NCBI GenBank assembly: GCA_963678675.1
Contig: OY783194.1
Location: forward strand, 14,440,334-14,504,333
DNA: 64,000 bases
Direction: 5' to 3'
Source of the DNA: Xiphydria camelus
Taxonomy: Eukaryota; Arthropoda; Insecta; Hymenoptera; Xiphydriidae
Under the pieces are notes generated by a model. That model was not told the DNA's origin and did not search any database. It saw only the letters and a list, made by a program, of their open reading frames with translations. The translations under genes were made by a program, and so were the position numbers. Positions 1 to 10,408 of this stretch are shown here, in pieces. Every line of letters starts with the position of its first letter. Within the stretch, counting starts at the first letter, position 1.

Positions 1-740
1 ATGACCATGACGAATTGTTTCATCACATGTAAAGATACCACTTATGACAGTATATATGTTGTTACATATATTAACTCGAGACGTTGGAATAGTTTTAAGA
101 AATCCTTTTGCATGCACCGCTGAAATTTCGCCCTTAGTCATAAATAAATTTAATGTAATTATTACTACATCATTTACAGCTTCGATGCTGACCTTACGAC
201 TCATTTCAATCCGAGTAGAACATTCATTGCAAATATCATCATAAACATGCCAATGCGAATAAAAATCATCTATTAACTGTTGCAGATCAAGTATTCCGTT
301 GTGGTGGGGGTTCTGATTGTTCTACTCGCAAAGATGCATATACGTTTCTTAGCGAGTAAACCAATCAGGACCCCCGCCGCAACGGAATACTGGAACCTGA
401 TTGGTCTCTTCGCTGAGTTGCGTGCACGCAATGATACGAGTGACTCGAGAAAGGCCCCCCTGATCTCCCGGTAGCTGTCAAATCATGCATGTAACCTCGA
501 AATCAAGTGTACAAGTGATAAGATAATTATACGGGTTCCTTCGGTGAGTTTCCCCAAGTGTTTAAAGTAGTTACTCCATTATTGTAATCAAATTTTATTG
601 TATCCTTTATTTTTTCTTTATCGATATAGTCCCTTTTTCGTATTATACTATTCCACAAGTTCGAATTTATATACCGACCTGTCAAACGTGAAGTGTACAT
701 GTACCTCACTTTTATCTCATTAAGTATTACTGCAGACTCT

Positions 741-1475
741 GACATGTCATCTCGTACAGGTGCAACCGAAGAGGAACTAGCTCGTGTCCTGTCCGTAAAA
801 AGATGACTCGATGGACATCGGAGAATATCAGACTTGTCACCGAGCGCCTATTACCCACGGTACATTTATTGCAATATGCGCTTTTTGTTTCAATTATTGC
901 TGCTTTAAATAACTTTCACTTCTTTCAAAGTATATACCTTGTACAAACTGTTCATCGTAGGGGGCAGCGATTAATGATTATGACTAATCGTAGACAAATT
1001 ATTCCTGCGATGATATTCCAGTTGCAAAGCATACACTAGCAAGTCACCTTACAGCATCCGATGTTTAGTATCAACTTTACCTCTTTTGCAACACCCATCA
1101 CCTGAGCACAATCACGATTACGTTAATGTTAATCGCAGAATAGACCGTGAGCTCGGGCACATTATCGCAGTAGTAGTTCGGCACATCGAATTGCCTTTTA
1201 GTTTTAATAGACGAACTTGTCTACGACGAGTCTCTATTATAGATCGCTCCCTCCTACAACGAACAGTTCATAAAGGGTTATTACCTTGAAAGAAGTAAAA
1301 GTTATTTCACGCTGGAATAGTTGAATAAAACGAGAAGCGCGTATTGCAATTAATGTACCGTGGGATATAGGCGCTCGGTGACAATTCTGACATTCTCCAA
1401 TGTCCATCGAGTCATCTTTTTGTGGACAGGACACGAGCTAGATCCTCTTCGGTTGCACCTGTACGAGATGACAAG
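741..1475. repeat. Inverted repeat inside copy A
   Basis: About 741-1000 reads as the reverse complement of about 1215-1475, with scattered mismatches and a spacer of roughly 200 bases. The same palindrome occurs in copy D (about 55910-56660). Short open frames here are shadows of the palindrome and have no recognisable protein signature. Confidence 0.75.
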
Positions 1476-1654
1476 TCAAAAAATCATGAGTCTTCATGAA
1501 AATCTTCTTACCTACCCGTTCTGCAGTAATACTTAATGAAATAAAAGTGAGGTACATGTACACTTCACGGTTGAGAGGTCGGTATATAAATTCGAACTTA
1601 GGATAGTATAATACGAAAGAGGAAATATATATCGATAAAGAAAAAATAATAATA

Positions 1655-1832
1655 AAGTAGTTACTACATTACTGTAATCCAATTCCGTTGTATCCCTTAT
1701 TTTTCTGCCGCGACTGATTGTTGATAGTGAATAAAAATTAAATTTATTGGCTGATCCATCCACTATCAACAACCAAAGTCGTGGCAAAAAAATAAGGGAT
1801 ACAATGGAATTACAATAATGGAGTAACTACTT
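1655..1832. repeat. Short inverted repeat inside copy A
   Basis: A second palindrome within copy A has arms containing AAGTAGTTACTACATTA and its complement, flanking a short AT-rich loop. Copy D has two versions, around 55425-55615 and 56825-57010. It probably forms a hairpin when single-stranded. Bases 1833-2640 hold further copy-A sequence and no gene. Confidence 0.7.
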
Positions 1833-3265
1833 TATTTTTTTTTCTTTATTTATATATTTCCTCTTTCGTATTATACTATCACATGTTCCAATTTATATAC
1901 CGACCTGTCAAGCGTGAAATGTACATGTACCTCACTTTTATTTCATCTCTTCTTCGCCTCTGGGGTATAATCATTTACATCCCACAAAGCACGTTTTCGC
2001 AAGTAACTTTTCTGTAACATTTCTGCGATATTTTGCAATATTCGTGATTACTACCGTATGTTAGAAATATATATTTCTTTATAAATTCGCGAATGTTGCA
2101 AAATATCATAGAAACATTTCGGAATCATTACATCGAAAGATTTCCTCGATAAGATTGTACTTGTCAGAGCTGAATTATATGGGGTTTTTATAATTATTTT
2201 AGGAAGTCCCAGAAGAATATAGATGCAGCATAATATAGATCTGTGCTAGAAAGAATAAGGAATAAATGCGAATAGGAAATATATCGATAGAGAAAAAATA
2301 ATGATAAAGTAATTATTTGATTGTGTATTGTGATCCAATTCCATTGCATCTCCTATTTTTCTCCCACGGCTTTGATTGTGACAGAGAAGAAAAGCCATCG
2401 ATTCGTCTCGTGCTCGCATGACGCTGAAACAAAAAATAGAATTATCACAAAGATAATTGTCCTTCCATCGAAAGTGAGGTTAAAGCTGTCAGATGGCAAT
2501 TAAACTTATCTGATGGTAATTCTTCTGAGATACTGTCATCTCCTTTCCTGCTCTTTATGCACAGGCAACTAGAGAAACACAGCACTGCATCCGTTCACTA
2601 TCTCGATTATCGAAAAAAAACAAACGATTATTAAACTTTACGGAGCGTCTGTCACATTCACCACTATTAAGATTCATAACTCCGATTACACTGAATTTTT
2701 ACATTTTATTAACAAGCGCGTCCGAGGATCGAAATAAACGCGAGGTTAATCGTTTCGCAAATGGAAATATTTTATTAATTTTGAAAAACAACTAAACATT
2801 CAAGGAATATATTCTCTCACACACTCTCACATACATTTGATGGCGTATGCGTGTGGCCGCATCTGTGTACACATTTCCGACCATGGCCGAATATCGCCGA
2901 AGACAGGCGGAATTTTTGTGAGATTTTGACATATATATATCGCCCGAGAAATCGGATTCTCGACTTTTAGGCGCAAGGGGCGTGGCTTCACGTTGCTAAG
3001 GAAAAATCTCTGTTAATATGTAACTTACAACATTTACTCTGGTCTCTATCGATAGAAAATAGTCGATTTATATGGCGTAACTAAGCATAGTTTTGGTTAT
3101 AACCGTATATTTATTGAGAAAATTCGATGTAAAAATTGAGGGGTGCAGGGGGCAGACATTTGTGGTGTAAAGAGACACGGGTGCTCCCGACATTAGCGCT
3201 GTCGTGTCTGAGCGCGGAACTACTTGAACGAACATGCCGCGAGACACTGCCGTGTCTCTTGATCA

Positions 3266-3739
3266 TAGGCTGACACTAAAACGGCCCATCTCTGTACTGT
3301 ATTTGCCGACATCTGAGGTAATCCTCTCTTTTGACCAAAAATGTATATCAAAGGCTTGTGATCCCTCTCTAAAATGAAACGACGAACGTAGACGAAAAAA
3401 ACCGTAGACTGGTGAAATTTTTTTACTCTAAAAATCAAGCCTAATGCTTCCTTGTCTAGTTGCTAATACCCCTTTTCGGCCTTCGATAACGTACGGGATG
3501 CAAAAGCGATCGGCTTCTCAGATCCATCAGAATACACATGAGACAATACAGCCCCAATGTCAAATGGAGATGCATCACTTGCGATCTTCCCGGGTAAATT
3601 CAAATCATAGTGAGCCAAGACCTCAGAATTTATGAGATTCTGTTTCGCCGCTTGAAAAGCCTCGTCACATGAACTATCCCACTTCAAGGGTACATTTTTC
3701 TGCAATAAACTATACAGGGGGTTAACAACCTTCGAGTAA
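3266..3739 (-). pseudogene. Ty3/gypsy RNase H remnant (downstream half of split pol)
   Basis: On the minus strand this encodes the end of the RT connection and the RNase H region of a Ty3/gypsy Pol. Visible motifs include the YSKVVNPL start of the tether, DASP with the RNase H catalytic aspartate, SRTLSKAE, and LERDHKPL followed by a GLPQMSAN-type segment. The frame is broken once between SKAEKGY and the following FRVKKFH segment. Homology stops near 3265, where copy A begins, so integrase and the 3' LTR are missing. The upstream half of the same gene lies at 7400-8110, separated by the Helitron array. It is a dead retrotransposon fragment. Confidence 0.88.
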
Positions 3740-5080
3740 TCTATATATATAAAAATGAATGTTTGTCTGTCTGTCTGTATGTCTGTATGTCTCTTATGCC
3801 TTTCTAAACCGTTCATCCGATTGCGATGAAATTTTGGAAAATGGTTGGACGCATGCCCGCGATGGTTTCTGAGTTAGTAAATCTTATACAGGGTGTTCAG
3901 AAAGTCCCAGTACGGCCGATTATCTCAGCGGGAAAACATTTTAGAGAAAAATGTTTAATACAAAACTTCAAGGATTTTCCCTTGGCTACCCAGTGGTCGT
4001 ATTGGATTTTACCTTGACCCTGACCTTTAAGGTAATATCAAATGCCTTCCTAAACCGTTCATCCGATTGCGATGAAACTTTGGGGAATGGTTGGACGCAT
4101 GCCCGCGAAGGTTTCTGAGTTAGTAAATCTTATACAGGGTGTTCAAAAAGTACCGGTACGGATGATTATTATGCCTTCCTAAACCGTTCATCCGATTGCG
4201 ATGAAACTTTGGGGAATGGTTGGACGCATGCCCGCGAAGGTTTCTGAGTTAGTAAATCTTATAAAAGGTGTTCAAATAGTACCGGTACTGATGATTATTA
4301 TGCCTTCCTAAACCGTCCATCCGATTGCGATGAAAAGTTGGGGAATGGTTGGACGCATGCCCGCGAAGGTTTCTTAGTAAATCTTATACAGGGTGTTCAA
4401 AAAGTACCTGTACGGATGATTATTATGCCTTCCTAAACCGTTCATCCGATTGCGATGAAAAATTGGGGAATGGTTGGACGCATGCCCGCGAAGGTTTCTG
4501 AGTTAGTAAATCGTATACAGGGTGTTCAAAAAGTACCTGCACGGATGATTATTATGCCTTCCTTAACCGTTCATCCGATTGCGATGAAAATTTGGGGAAC
4601 AGTTGGACGCATATCCGCGAAGGTTTCTGAGTTAGTAAATCTTATACAGGGTGTTCAAAAAGTCGAACTATACTTGACCTAAATTTGACCTCCGCTGACA
4701 ATAAAGGTAACATGAAAAAAATGGTCAAGGACACATTTGAACGTAAAAAAAATTAATTTGACCTCGATATAACCTTGAAGGTCATGGTCAAGGTCAAATC
4801 CAATATGACCATTGGGTAGCCCGGGAAAAGTACTAAAAGTTTTGTATTAAAAATGTTTCTATAAAATGATTTCCCGCTGAGACCATTATTTTCATGTGAC
4901 CTTTATGGTCAGCGGAGGTCAAATTGAGGTCAAGTACAGTTCGGCTTCGTACCATGAAAGCTATGGGCCCTATAAAAATTCTTTTTGATAGTCGGGTTTA
5001 GGATTTTTCCGTAGCTAACAATGGTGGACGGACAAAATCAATCCACAATCTACCCGTGCGAAGCCGGAACGGGCTGCTAG
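3740..5080 (+). mobile_element. Helitron, first of three head-to-tail copies
   Basis: The element starts with TCTATATATATAAAAATG and ends with a CCCGT/ACGGG stem-loop followed by CTGCTAG. These are the Helitron hallmarks: 5' TC, and a 3' hairpin followed by CTAG. It is non-autonomous, with no Rep or helicase frame visible. It holds a (TGTC)n tract near the 5' end and five units of a roughly 129-bp minisatellite. An inner inverted repeat, rich in GGTCAAG-type words, occupies the second half. The next copy begins at the very next base. Confidence 0.88.
4042..4680 (+). repeat. Roughly 129-bp minisatellite within Helitron copy 1
   Basis: ATGCCTTCCTAAACCG recurs (last A-G variable) at about 4042, 4171, 4300, 4425 and 4554, spacing 125-129. 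Each unit contains ATACAGGGTGTTCAAAAAG or a variant. Copies 2 and 3 of the Helitron carry the same unit in different numbers (from about 5407 and 6381). Open frames here are repeats read through, not genes. Confidence 0.88.
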
Positions 5081-5100
5081 TCTATATATATAAAAATGAA

Positions 5101-5151
<51 letters not shown>

Positions 5152-6054
5152 ATGTCTCGTATGCCTTCCTAAACCGTTCATCCGATTGCGATGAAATTTT
5201 GGGAAATGGTTGGACGCATGCCTGCGATGGTTTCTGAGTTAGTAAATCTTATACAGGGTGTTCAAAAAGTCCCGGTACGGCCGATTATCTCAGCGGGAAA
5301 ACATTTTAGAGAAAAATGTTTAATACAAAACTTTAAGGATTTTCCCTTGGCTACCCAGTGGTCGTATTGGATTTGACCTTGACCGTGACCTTTAAGGTAA
5401 TATCAAATGCCTTCCTAAACCGTTCATCCGATTGCGATGAAACTTTGGGGAATGGTTGGACGCGAAGGTTTCTGAGTTAGTAAATCGTATACAGGGTGTT
5501 CAAAAAGTACCTGCACGGATGATTATTATGCCTTCCTTAACCGTTCATCCGATTGCGATGAAAATTTGGGGAACAGTTGGACGCATATCCGCGAAGGTTT
5601 CTGAGTTAGTAAATCTTATACAGGGTGTTCAAAAAGTCGAACTATACTTGACCTAAATTTGACCTCCGCTGACAATAAAGGTAACATGAAAAAAATGGTC
5701 AAGGACACATTTGAACGTGAAAAAAATTAATTTGACCTCGATATAACCTTGAAGGTCATGGTCAAGGTCAAATCCAATATGACCATTGGGTAGCCCGGGA
5801 AAAGTACTAAAAGTTTTGTATTAAAAATGTTTCTATAAAATGATTTCCCGCTGAGACCATTATTTTCATGTGACCTTTATGGTCAGCGGAGGTCAAATTG
5901 AGGTCAAGTACAGTTCGGCTTCGTACCATGAAAGCTATGGGCCCTATAAAAATTCTTTTTGATAGTCGGGTTTAGGATTTTTCCGTAGCTAACAATGGTG
6001 GACGGACAAAATCAATCCACAATCTACCCGTGCGAAGCCGGGACGGGCTGCTAG
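5081..6054 (+). mobile_element. Helitron, second head-to-tail copy
   Basis: It has the same termini as copy 1: TCTATATATATAAAAATG directly abuts the CTAG of copy 1, and CTAG ends at 6054. It is shorter because it has only about two minisatellite units. The (TGTC)n tract is longer than in copy 1. Outside the minisatellite the sequence is almost identical to copies 1 and 3. Confidence 0.87.
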
Positions 6055-6074
6055 TCTATATATATAAAAATGAA

Positions 6075-6125
<51 letters not shown>

Positions 6126-7399
6126 ATGTCTCGTATGCCTTCCTAAACCGTTCATCCGATTGCGATGAAATTTTGGGAAATGGTTGGACGCATGCCTGCG
6201 ATGGTTTCTGAGTTAGTAAATCTTATACAGGGTGTTCAAAAAGTCCCGGTACGGCCGATTATCTCAGCGGGAAAACATTTTAGAGAAAAATGTTTAATAC
6301 AAAACTTTAAGGATTTTCCCTTGGCTACCCAGTGGTCGTATTGGATTTGACCTTGACCGTGACCTTTAAGGTAATATCAAATGCCTTCCTAAACCGTTCA
6401 TCCGATTGCGATGAAACTTTGGGGAATGGTTGGACGCATGCCCGCGAAGGTTTCTTATTGTTAGTAAATCTTATAAAAGGTGTTCAAAAAGTACCGGTAC
6501 TGATGATTATTATGCCTTCCTAAACCGTTCATCCGATTGCGATGAAAAGTTGGGGAATGGTTAGACGCATGCCCGCAAAGGTTTTTGAGTTAGTAAATCT
6601 TATACAGGGTGTTCAAAAAGTACCGGTACGGATGATTATTATGCCTTCCTAAACCGTTCATCCGATTGCGATGAAAATTTGGGGAACAGTTGGACGCATA
6701 TCCGCGAAGGTTTGAGTTAGTAAATCTTATACAGGGTGTTCAAAAAGTACAGGTACGGATGATTATTTGCCTTCCTAAACCGTTCATCCGATTGCGATGA
6801 AACTTTGGGGAATGGTTGGACGCATGCCCGCGAAGAGGTTTCTGAATTAGTAAATCTTATAAAAGGTATTCAAAAAGTACCGGTACTGATGATTATTATG
6901 CCTTCCTAAACCGTTCATCCGATTGCGATGAAAAGTTGGGAAATGGTTGGACGCATGCCCGCGAAGGTTTCTGAGTTAGTAAATCTTATACAGGGTGTTC
7001 AAAAAGTACCGGTACGGATGATTATTATGCCTTCCTAAACCGTTCATCCGATTGCGATAAAAATTTGGGGAACAGTTGGACGCATATCCGCGAAGGTTTC
7101 TGAGTTAGTAAATCTTATACAGGGTGTTCAAAAAGTCGAACTATACTTGACCTAAATTTGACCTCCGCTGACAATAAAGGTAACATGAAAAAAATGGTCA
7201 AGGACACATTTGAACGTGAAAAAAAATTAATTTGACCTCGATATAACCTTGAAGGTCATGGTCAAGGTCAAATCCAATATGACCATTACGTAGCCCGGGA
7301 AAAATACGAAAAGTTTTGTATTAAAAATGTATTTAAACAATGGTGGACGGACAAAATCAATCCACAATCTACCCGTGCGAAGCCGGGACGGGCTGCTAG
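6055..7399 (+). mobile_element. Helitron, third head-to-tail copy
   Basis: It starts with TCTATATATATAAAAATG immediately after CTAG of copy 2 and ends with the same 3' hairpin and CTAG at 7399. The base before the whole array (3739) is A and the base after it (7400) is T, the canonical Helitron A|T target. Relative to copies 1 and 2 it has more minisatellite units and an internal deletion near 7330, between GTATTAAAAATG and AACAATGGTGG. Confidence 0.87.
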
Positions 7400-8110
7400 T
7401 TTCTAATAAACTTCGAATAGTAATTCATCATTCCTAGGAATGCTCTTAATTGAGTTACTTCAGTCGGTGCGGGTGCATCAATTATTGCTTTCGCTCTTTC
7501 TTTAGAAACGTGTGCTCCTTCGCGATTCAATTCACAACCTAGAAACTCAACTTTTTCCCTGCCAAACTTACATTTCTCTTCCTTAACGGTAAGTCCGCAG
7601 TCATTTAATCTACGTAATACAGTACGAAGTCGCTCATTGTGGATAGTGCGAGTTGGACCGGAAATCAGAATATCGTCAAAAAAACAAACAACACCCTCTA
7701 AGTTACTCAAAATTGTCTCCATTTCACGCTGGAAAAGACCAGGTGCCGACGCGATTCCAAAACATAAACTATTATAGGCAAATAGCCCCTTGTGAGTTGA
7801 AATAGTCACTAATGATTTCGACTCTTCTTCCAATTCAACTTGCAAGTAAGTATAAGAAAGATCGATTTTAGTAAAAACTTTGCCTCCATTTAGAGTGGCT
7901 AATAGGTCTTGAACATGCGGTATCGGATGCCGATCTACTTTGATATGTGGGTTCACCGTTACTTTATAATCCCCACATATACGGATTTGACCATTGCTCT
8001 TCAAAACCGGAACAATTTATGTTGCCTAATCACTACTTTCAACTGGTTTCAAAACCCCGATTTCGACTAAACGATCAATCTCAGCTTCCACTTTATTTCA
8101 CAGATTGTAT
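7400..8110 (-). pseudogene. Ty3/gypsy reverse transcriptase remnant (upstream half of split pol)
   Basis: The minus strand encodes most of a Ty3/gypsy reverse transcriptase. Visible parts are the IGVLKPVESS thumb-side entry, KSNGQIRICGDY, KIDLSYTYLQVELEEES, the catalytic loop FFDDILISG (F-x-D-D), CKFGREKVEFLG, and LRAFLGMMNYYSKFIRN. An uninterrupted frame covers 7396-8004, but upstream codons near 8010-8060 contain premature stops in otherwise matching sequence. The stop right after FIRN is made by the CTAG end of the Helitron. Removing 3740-7399 from the comparison makes the frame continue exactly into 3266-3739. Confidence 0.92.
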
Positions 8111-8516
8111 GGTATCGGTCGCGGTTTACAAAAAATAGGAATAACATTATCTTTGATATGAATTTGAAATTTCCTTTTCGAATATTTCACCAACTCATTA
8201 AAAAAAACTGCACTAAATTCGTTAATAATAGTATCGATGTCCCTATGACCCGTATTATCTCACCAATCAATGTTCGATTCCCTAGTTCCCTCTAGTAACT
8301 CTGATACTGGCTCCGCAAGAGTGCACGAATCCACGTTCGTCCGATCAGTGACGGACCATTACCGGGTAATACGAACAAATCTAATTCTGTCGATACAGCT
8401 TTATATTTAATCTCGACTTTAATAATGCCTAACGGTACAATCACATGTCCCGGATGTAATTTGAAACGACGACTCGTCTCCTGGAGATTTAACTTTTTTA
8501 ATTCCGCGTTTTCCGC

Positions 8517-8862
8517 CTAATGTTTTTCCGAAATAACAGCTACGACCGACCCTGTATCGACCTCGCATTCAGTATCTATCCCCTGAATCTTCACAATAAT
8601 TTTTATCGGAGCTATATTGTAAATTCCGTTGTTTGATCCTCGGTTGACCTCTAACTGTTCCTCGTCAAGGTGAAATAGACGGTCAAAACTAACACCTGGA
8701 TCGTCATTATCGCAAGAGTCTCCTATATAATTTTGCCTCGAATTATTTCCCTTCTTATTAGACTTACACACTCTCGCAAGATGTCCCTGCTTTTTACATA
8801 CACTACAAGAATACTGTCTATATTTACATACGATCGCTCGATGATTGCTCTTGCCACAACAG
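8517..8862 (-). pseudogene. Ty3/gypsy gag zinc knuckles and protease remnant
   Basis: Reading the minus strand from 8862, there are two Cys-rich knuckles; the second is a clean C-x2-C-x4-H-x4-C (Cys codons about 8766-8806). They are followed by a linker and an aspartic protease core with EVDTGS at about 8555-8575. This is the usual gag nucleocapsid-protease order of Ty3/gypsy elements and it lies upstream of the RT at 7400-8110 on the same strand. The protease frame ends at 8517. Sequence between 8110 and 8516 is decayed pol linker with no open frame. Gag upstream of 8862 cannot be read without breaks. Confidence 0.8.
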
Positions 8863-9526
8863 TAGTATCGGATGTTCTTGCTGTCGATTTACCTGGATTT
8901 CGATTGCTGCGACGATTTCCTAGATCGCACGAAGTTAAACTACTAAAGACACTACAGGGACAATTTGAGGTTTTGCGTTTTTTTGATCTTGTGTTCGGGT
9001 TGCTCGTTTCACGGCAGTTTTCAGAGATCGGTGAACTCGTTTGTCAGTTTTGTTGCGACGATGGGACTTGCCATTTATTGCGAAGAGGTGCGGAGCGATG
9101 ATTTGTTCGGGTGGTAATTTTGAACTGCAACTGGGCGAGTGGGTTGATGCCGTATTTTTCAAACAAAAAATTGTTTATTCGTCAGATGTGGTATTTCAGG
9201 AGTTCACCCTTTCTCGTTATTTTATTCGTGAATTGTAGTTCCTGCAACTGTCAAACTTTGGGTATCCATGGTACTTATCACAGTCCGCCGTGAACAGAGA
9301 ATTTTAGAATTCGTATTCGGCAATGTGTTAGGGGAAAGGGATCGAATTTTGCGCGGTAGCTCAATTTCAGTTTTGCAGATCAACCCGAAGTTTAGTGGAG
9401 TGGTGAATATTGTGGGTTTGTGGTTTGTGTCCCCATCGATTGAAACGCCATCTACCCCTCATACAACAAAATATTTCAGCCAAAAGTTTCTTATTTTTTA
9501 ACATAAAACCCGAATCTGGAATCAAA
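8863..9526 (-). other. Probable decayed gypsy gag, no readable gene
   Basis: This stretch lies where the upstream gag of the minus-strand gypsy element should be. Only short open frames are present, and stops interrupt the frame that leads into the zinc knuckles. No LTR could be recognised on this side, so the 5' end of the gypsy element is undefined. Confidence 0.4.
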
Positions 9527-9728
9527 ATTGGGTGTTTCCATTTAAAATTTGGAAGTTACCCCCCGCCCCCAGCGGGGGAGTGGTGAGGGGTGTCGAGTTT
9601 GGTATGACTGGATAAAACTTTTAAAAATATTGAAACCGTGTTTTCTTGTTTTTCTATGCGACGCATATTTTTCAAAATAATCGGCCGTCCCAGGACTTTT
9701 TTTACACCCTGTATATGCTACTGTTCAT
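9527..9728 (+). repeat. Dispersed repeat ending ACACCCTGTATA
   Basis: It resembles 21176-21371 in the same orientation: both begin with a TGGGTGTTTCCATTTAA or GGGGGTTCCTATTTAA type start, share a C-rich/G-rich stem (CCCCGCCCC...GGGG) and end in ACACCCTGTATAT. No coding potential. The nature of the element is unknown. The remaining bases to 10032 are AT-rich and I see nothing specific in them. Confidence 0.55.
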
Positions 9729-10032
9729 GGTTGGGACACCCTGTATATAATTTATTGATAAATTGTTTTTGTTCAATGTCTTTACAAAAAATTCATTTTC
9801 TTGGAGCTATTTTTTGTAAATAGGTCCTTAAAAAATTTCTCTCGACGAATTGAATTTTCAATGAATCTTACTACGATAAAAGAAAATAGAATTAACATAC
9901 GACCCCTTATTCGCATCTTACAGTTTCATCCATCTCTTATGGTTTAAAAATTGCAATATGCCAATTTTCGTAAATTGAACTACCATTGCAACTACTTTGA
10001 AACATATTAACAATATTTTTCAATTTGTTTAG

Positions 10033-10227
10033 ATGAATCACTCAGCCCTATTCTTCCGCCTTTCGAATTATGGCAAATGGTGTTAATCGCTTTATTCCTG
10101 GCAATTTGCATCGTGCTGACTGTAGGGGGAAATATTCTTGTTCTTCTGGCCTTCATCGTAGATAGGAATATCAGGCAACCGAGCAACTATTTCATTGCAT
10201 CATTAGCAGCTACCGATATGCTTATTG
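10033..10227 (+). CDS. Exon of a class A GPCR (TM1-TM2), muscarinic-like
   Basis: This is an internal exon of a rhodopsin-family GPCR. A pyrimidine-rich tract ending TTGTTTAG precedes it and the donor is ATTG|GTAAGT. The frame encodes a short extracellular lead ending FELWQ. TM1 follows, with [12 protein letters not shown]; its GN is the conserved Asn1.50. Next comes the intracellular loop DRNIRQPSN, then TM2 with [10 protein letters not shown], whose Asp is the conserved Asp2.50. Splice phase is 2 at the start (first two bases complete a codon) and 1 at the end. The [20 protein letters not shown] type sequence reminds me of insect B-type muscarinic acetylcholine receptors, but this subtype is from memory. 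No other exon was found, so introns must be long. It is the only well-supported host coding sequence in the window. Confidence 0.85.
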
Positions 10228-10408
10228 GTAAGTTTGTTACTAAATTTGATTATCTCCATGCATGATCAGTTACGTCTATTGTAGAAAATCGTAGTTGAGT
10301 CTATAAGATACTTCAACCTTCGTAGCTTCAAAACTACTCGTATTGCTTGAACACTCTATATCAAGAAGAGAAAGGGAGGGTAGAAGATCCACTTACAATA
10401 ACAATATA

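Larger units (their letters stand above)
1..3263 (-). repeat. Long palindromic composite repeat, copy A
   Basis: The first 90 bases are the reverse complement of 58737-58820, 90-480 matches the complement of 57110-57500, and about 2640-3263 matches the complement of 53062-53700 and 21372-22030. Copy A is therefore an inverted partner of copy D at the other end of the window and probably continues left of base 1. Its right edge carries a perfect hairpin, GAGACAC-loop-GTGTCTC, just before the gypsy remnant. Internal inverted repeats make it fold back on itself. About 2200-2270 still matches the transposase-like fragment of copies C and D. No intact coding region is visible. The family is not recognised. 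Confidence 0.8.
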
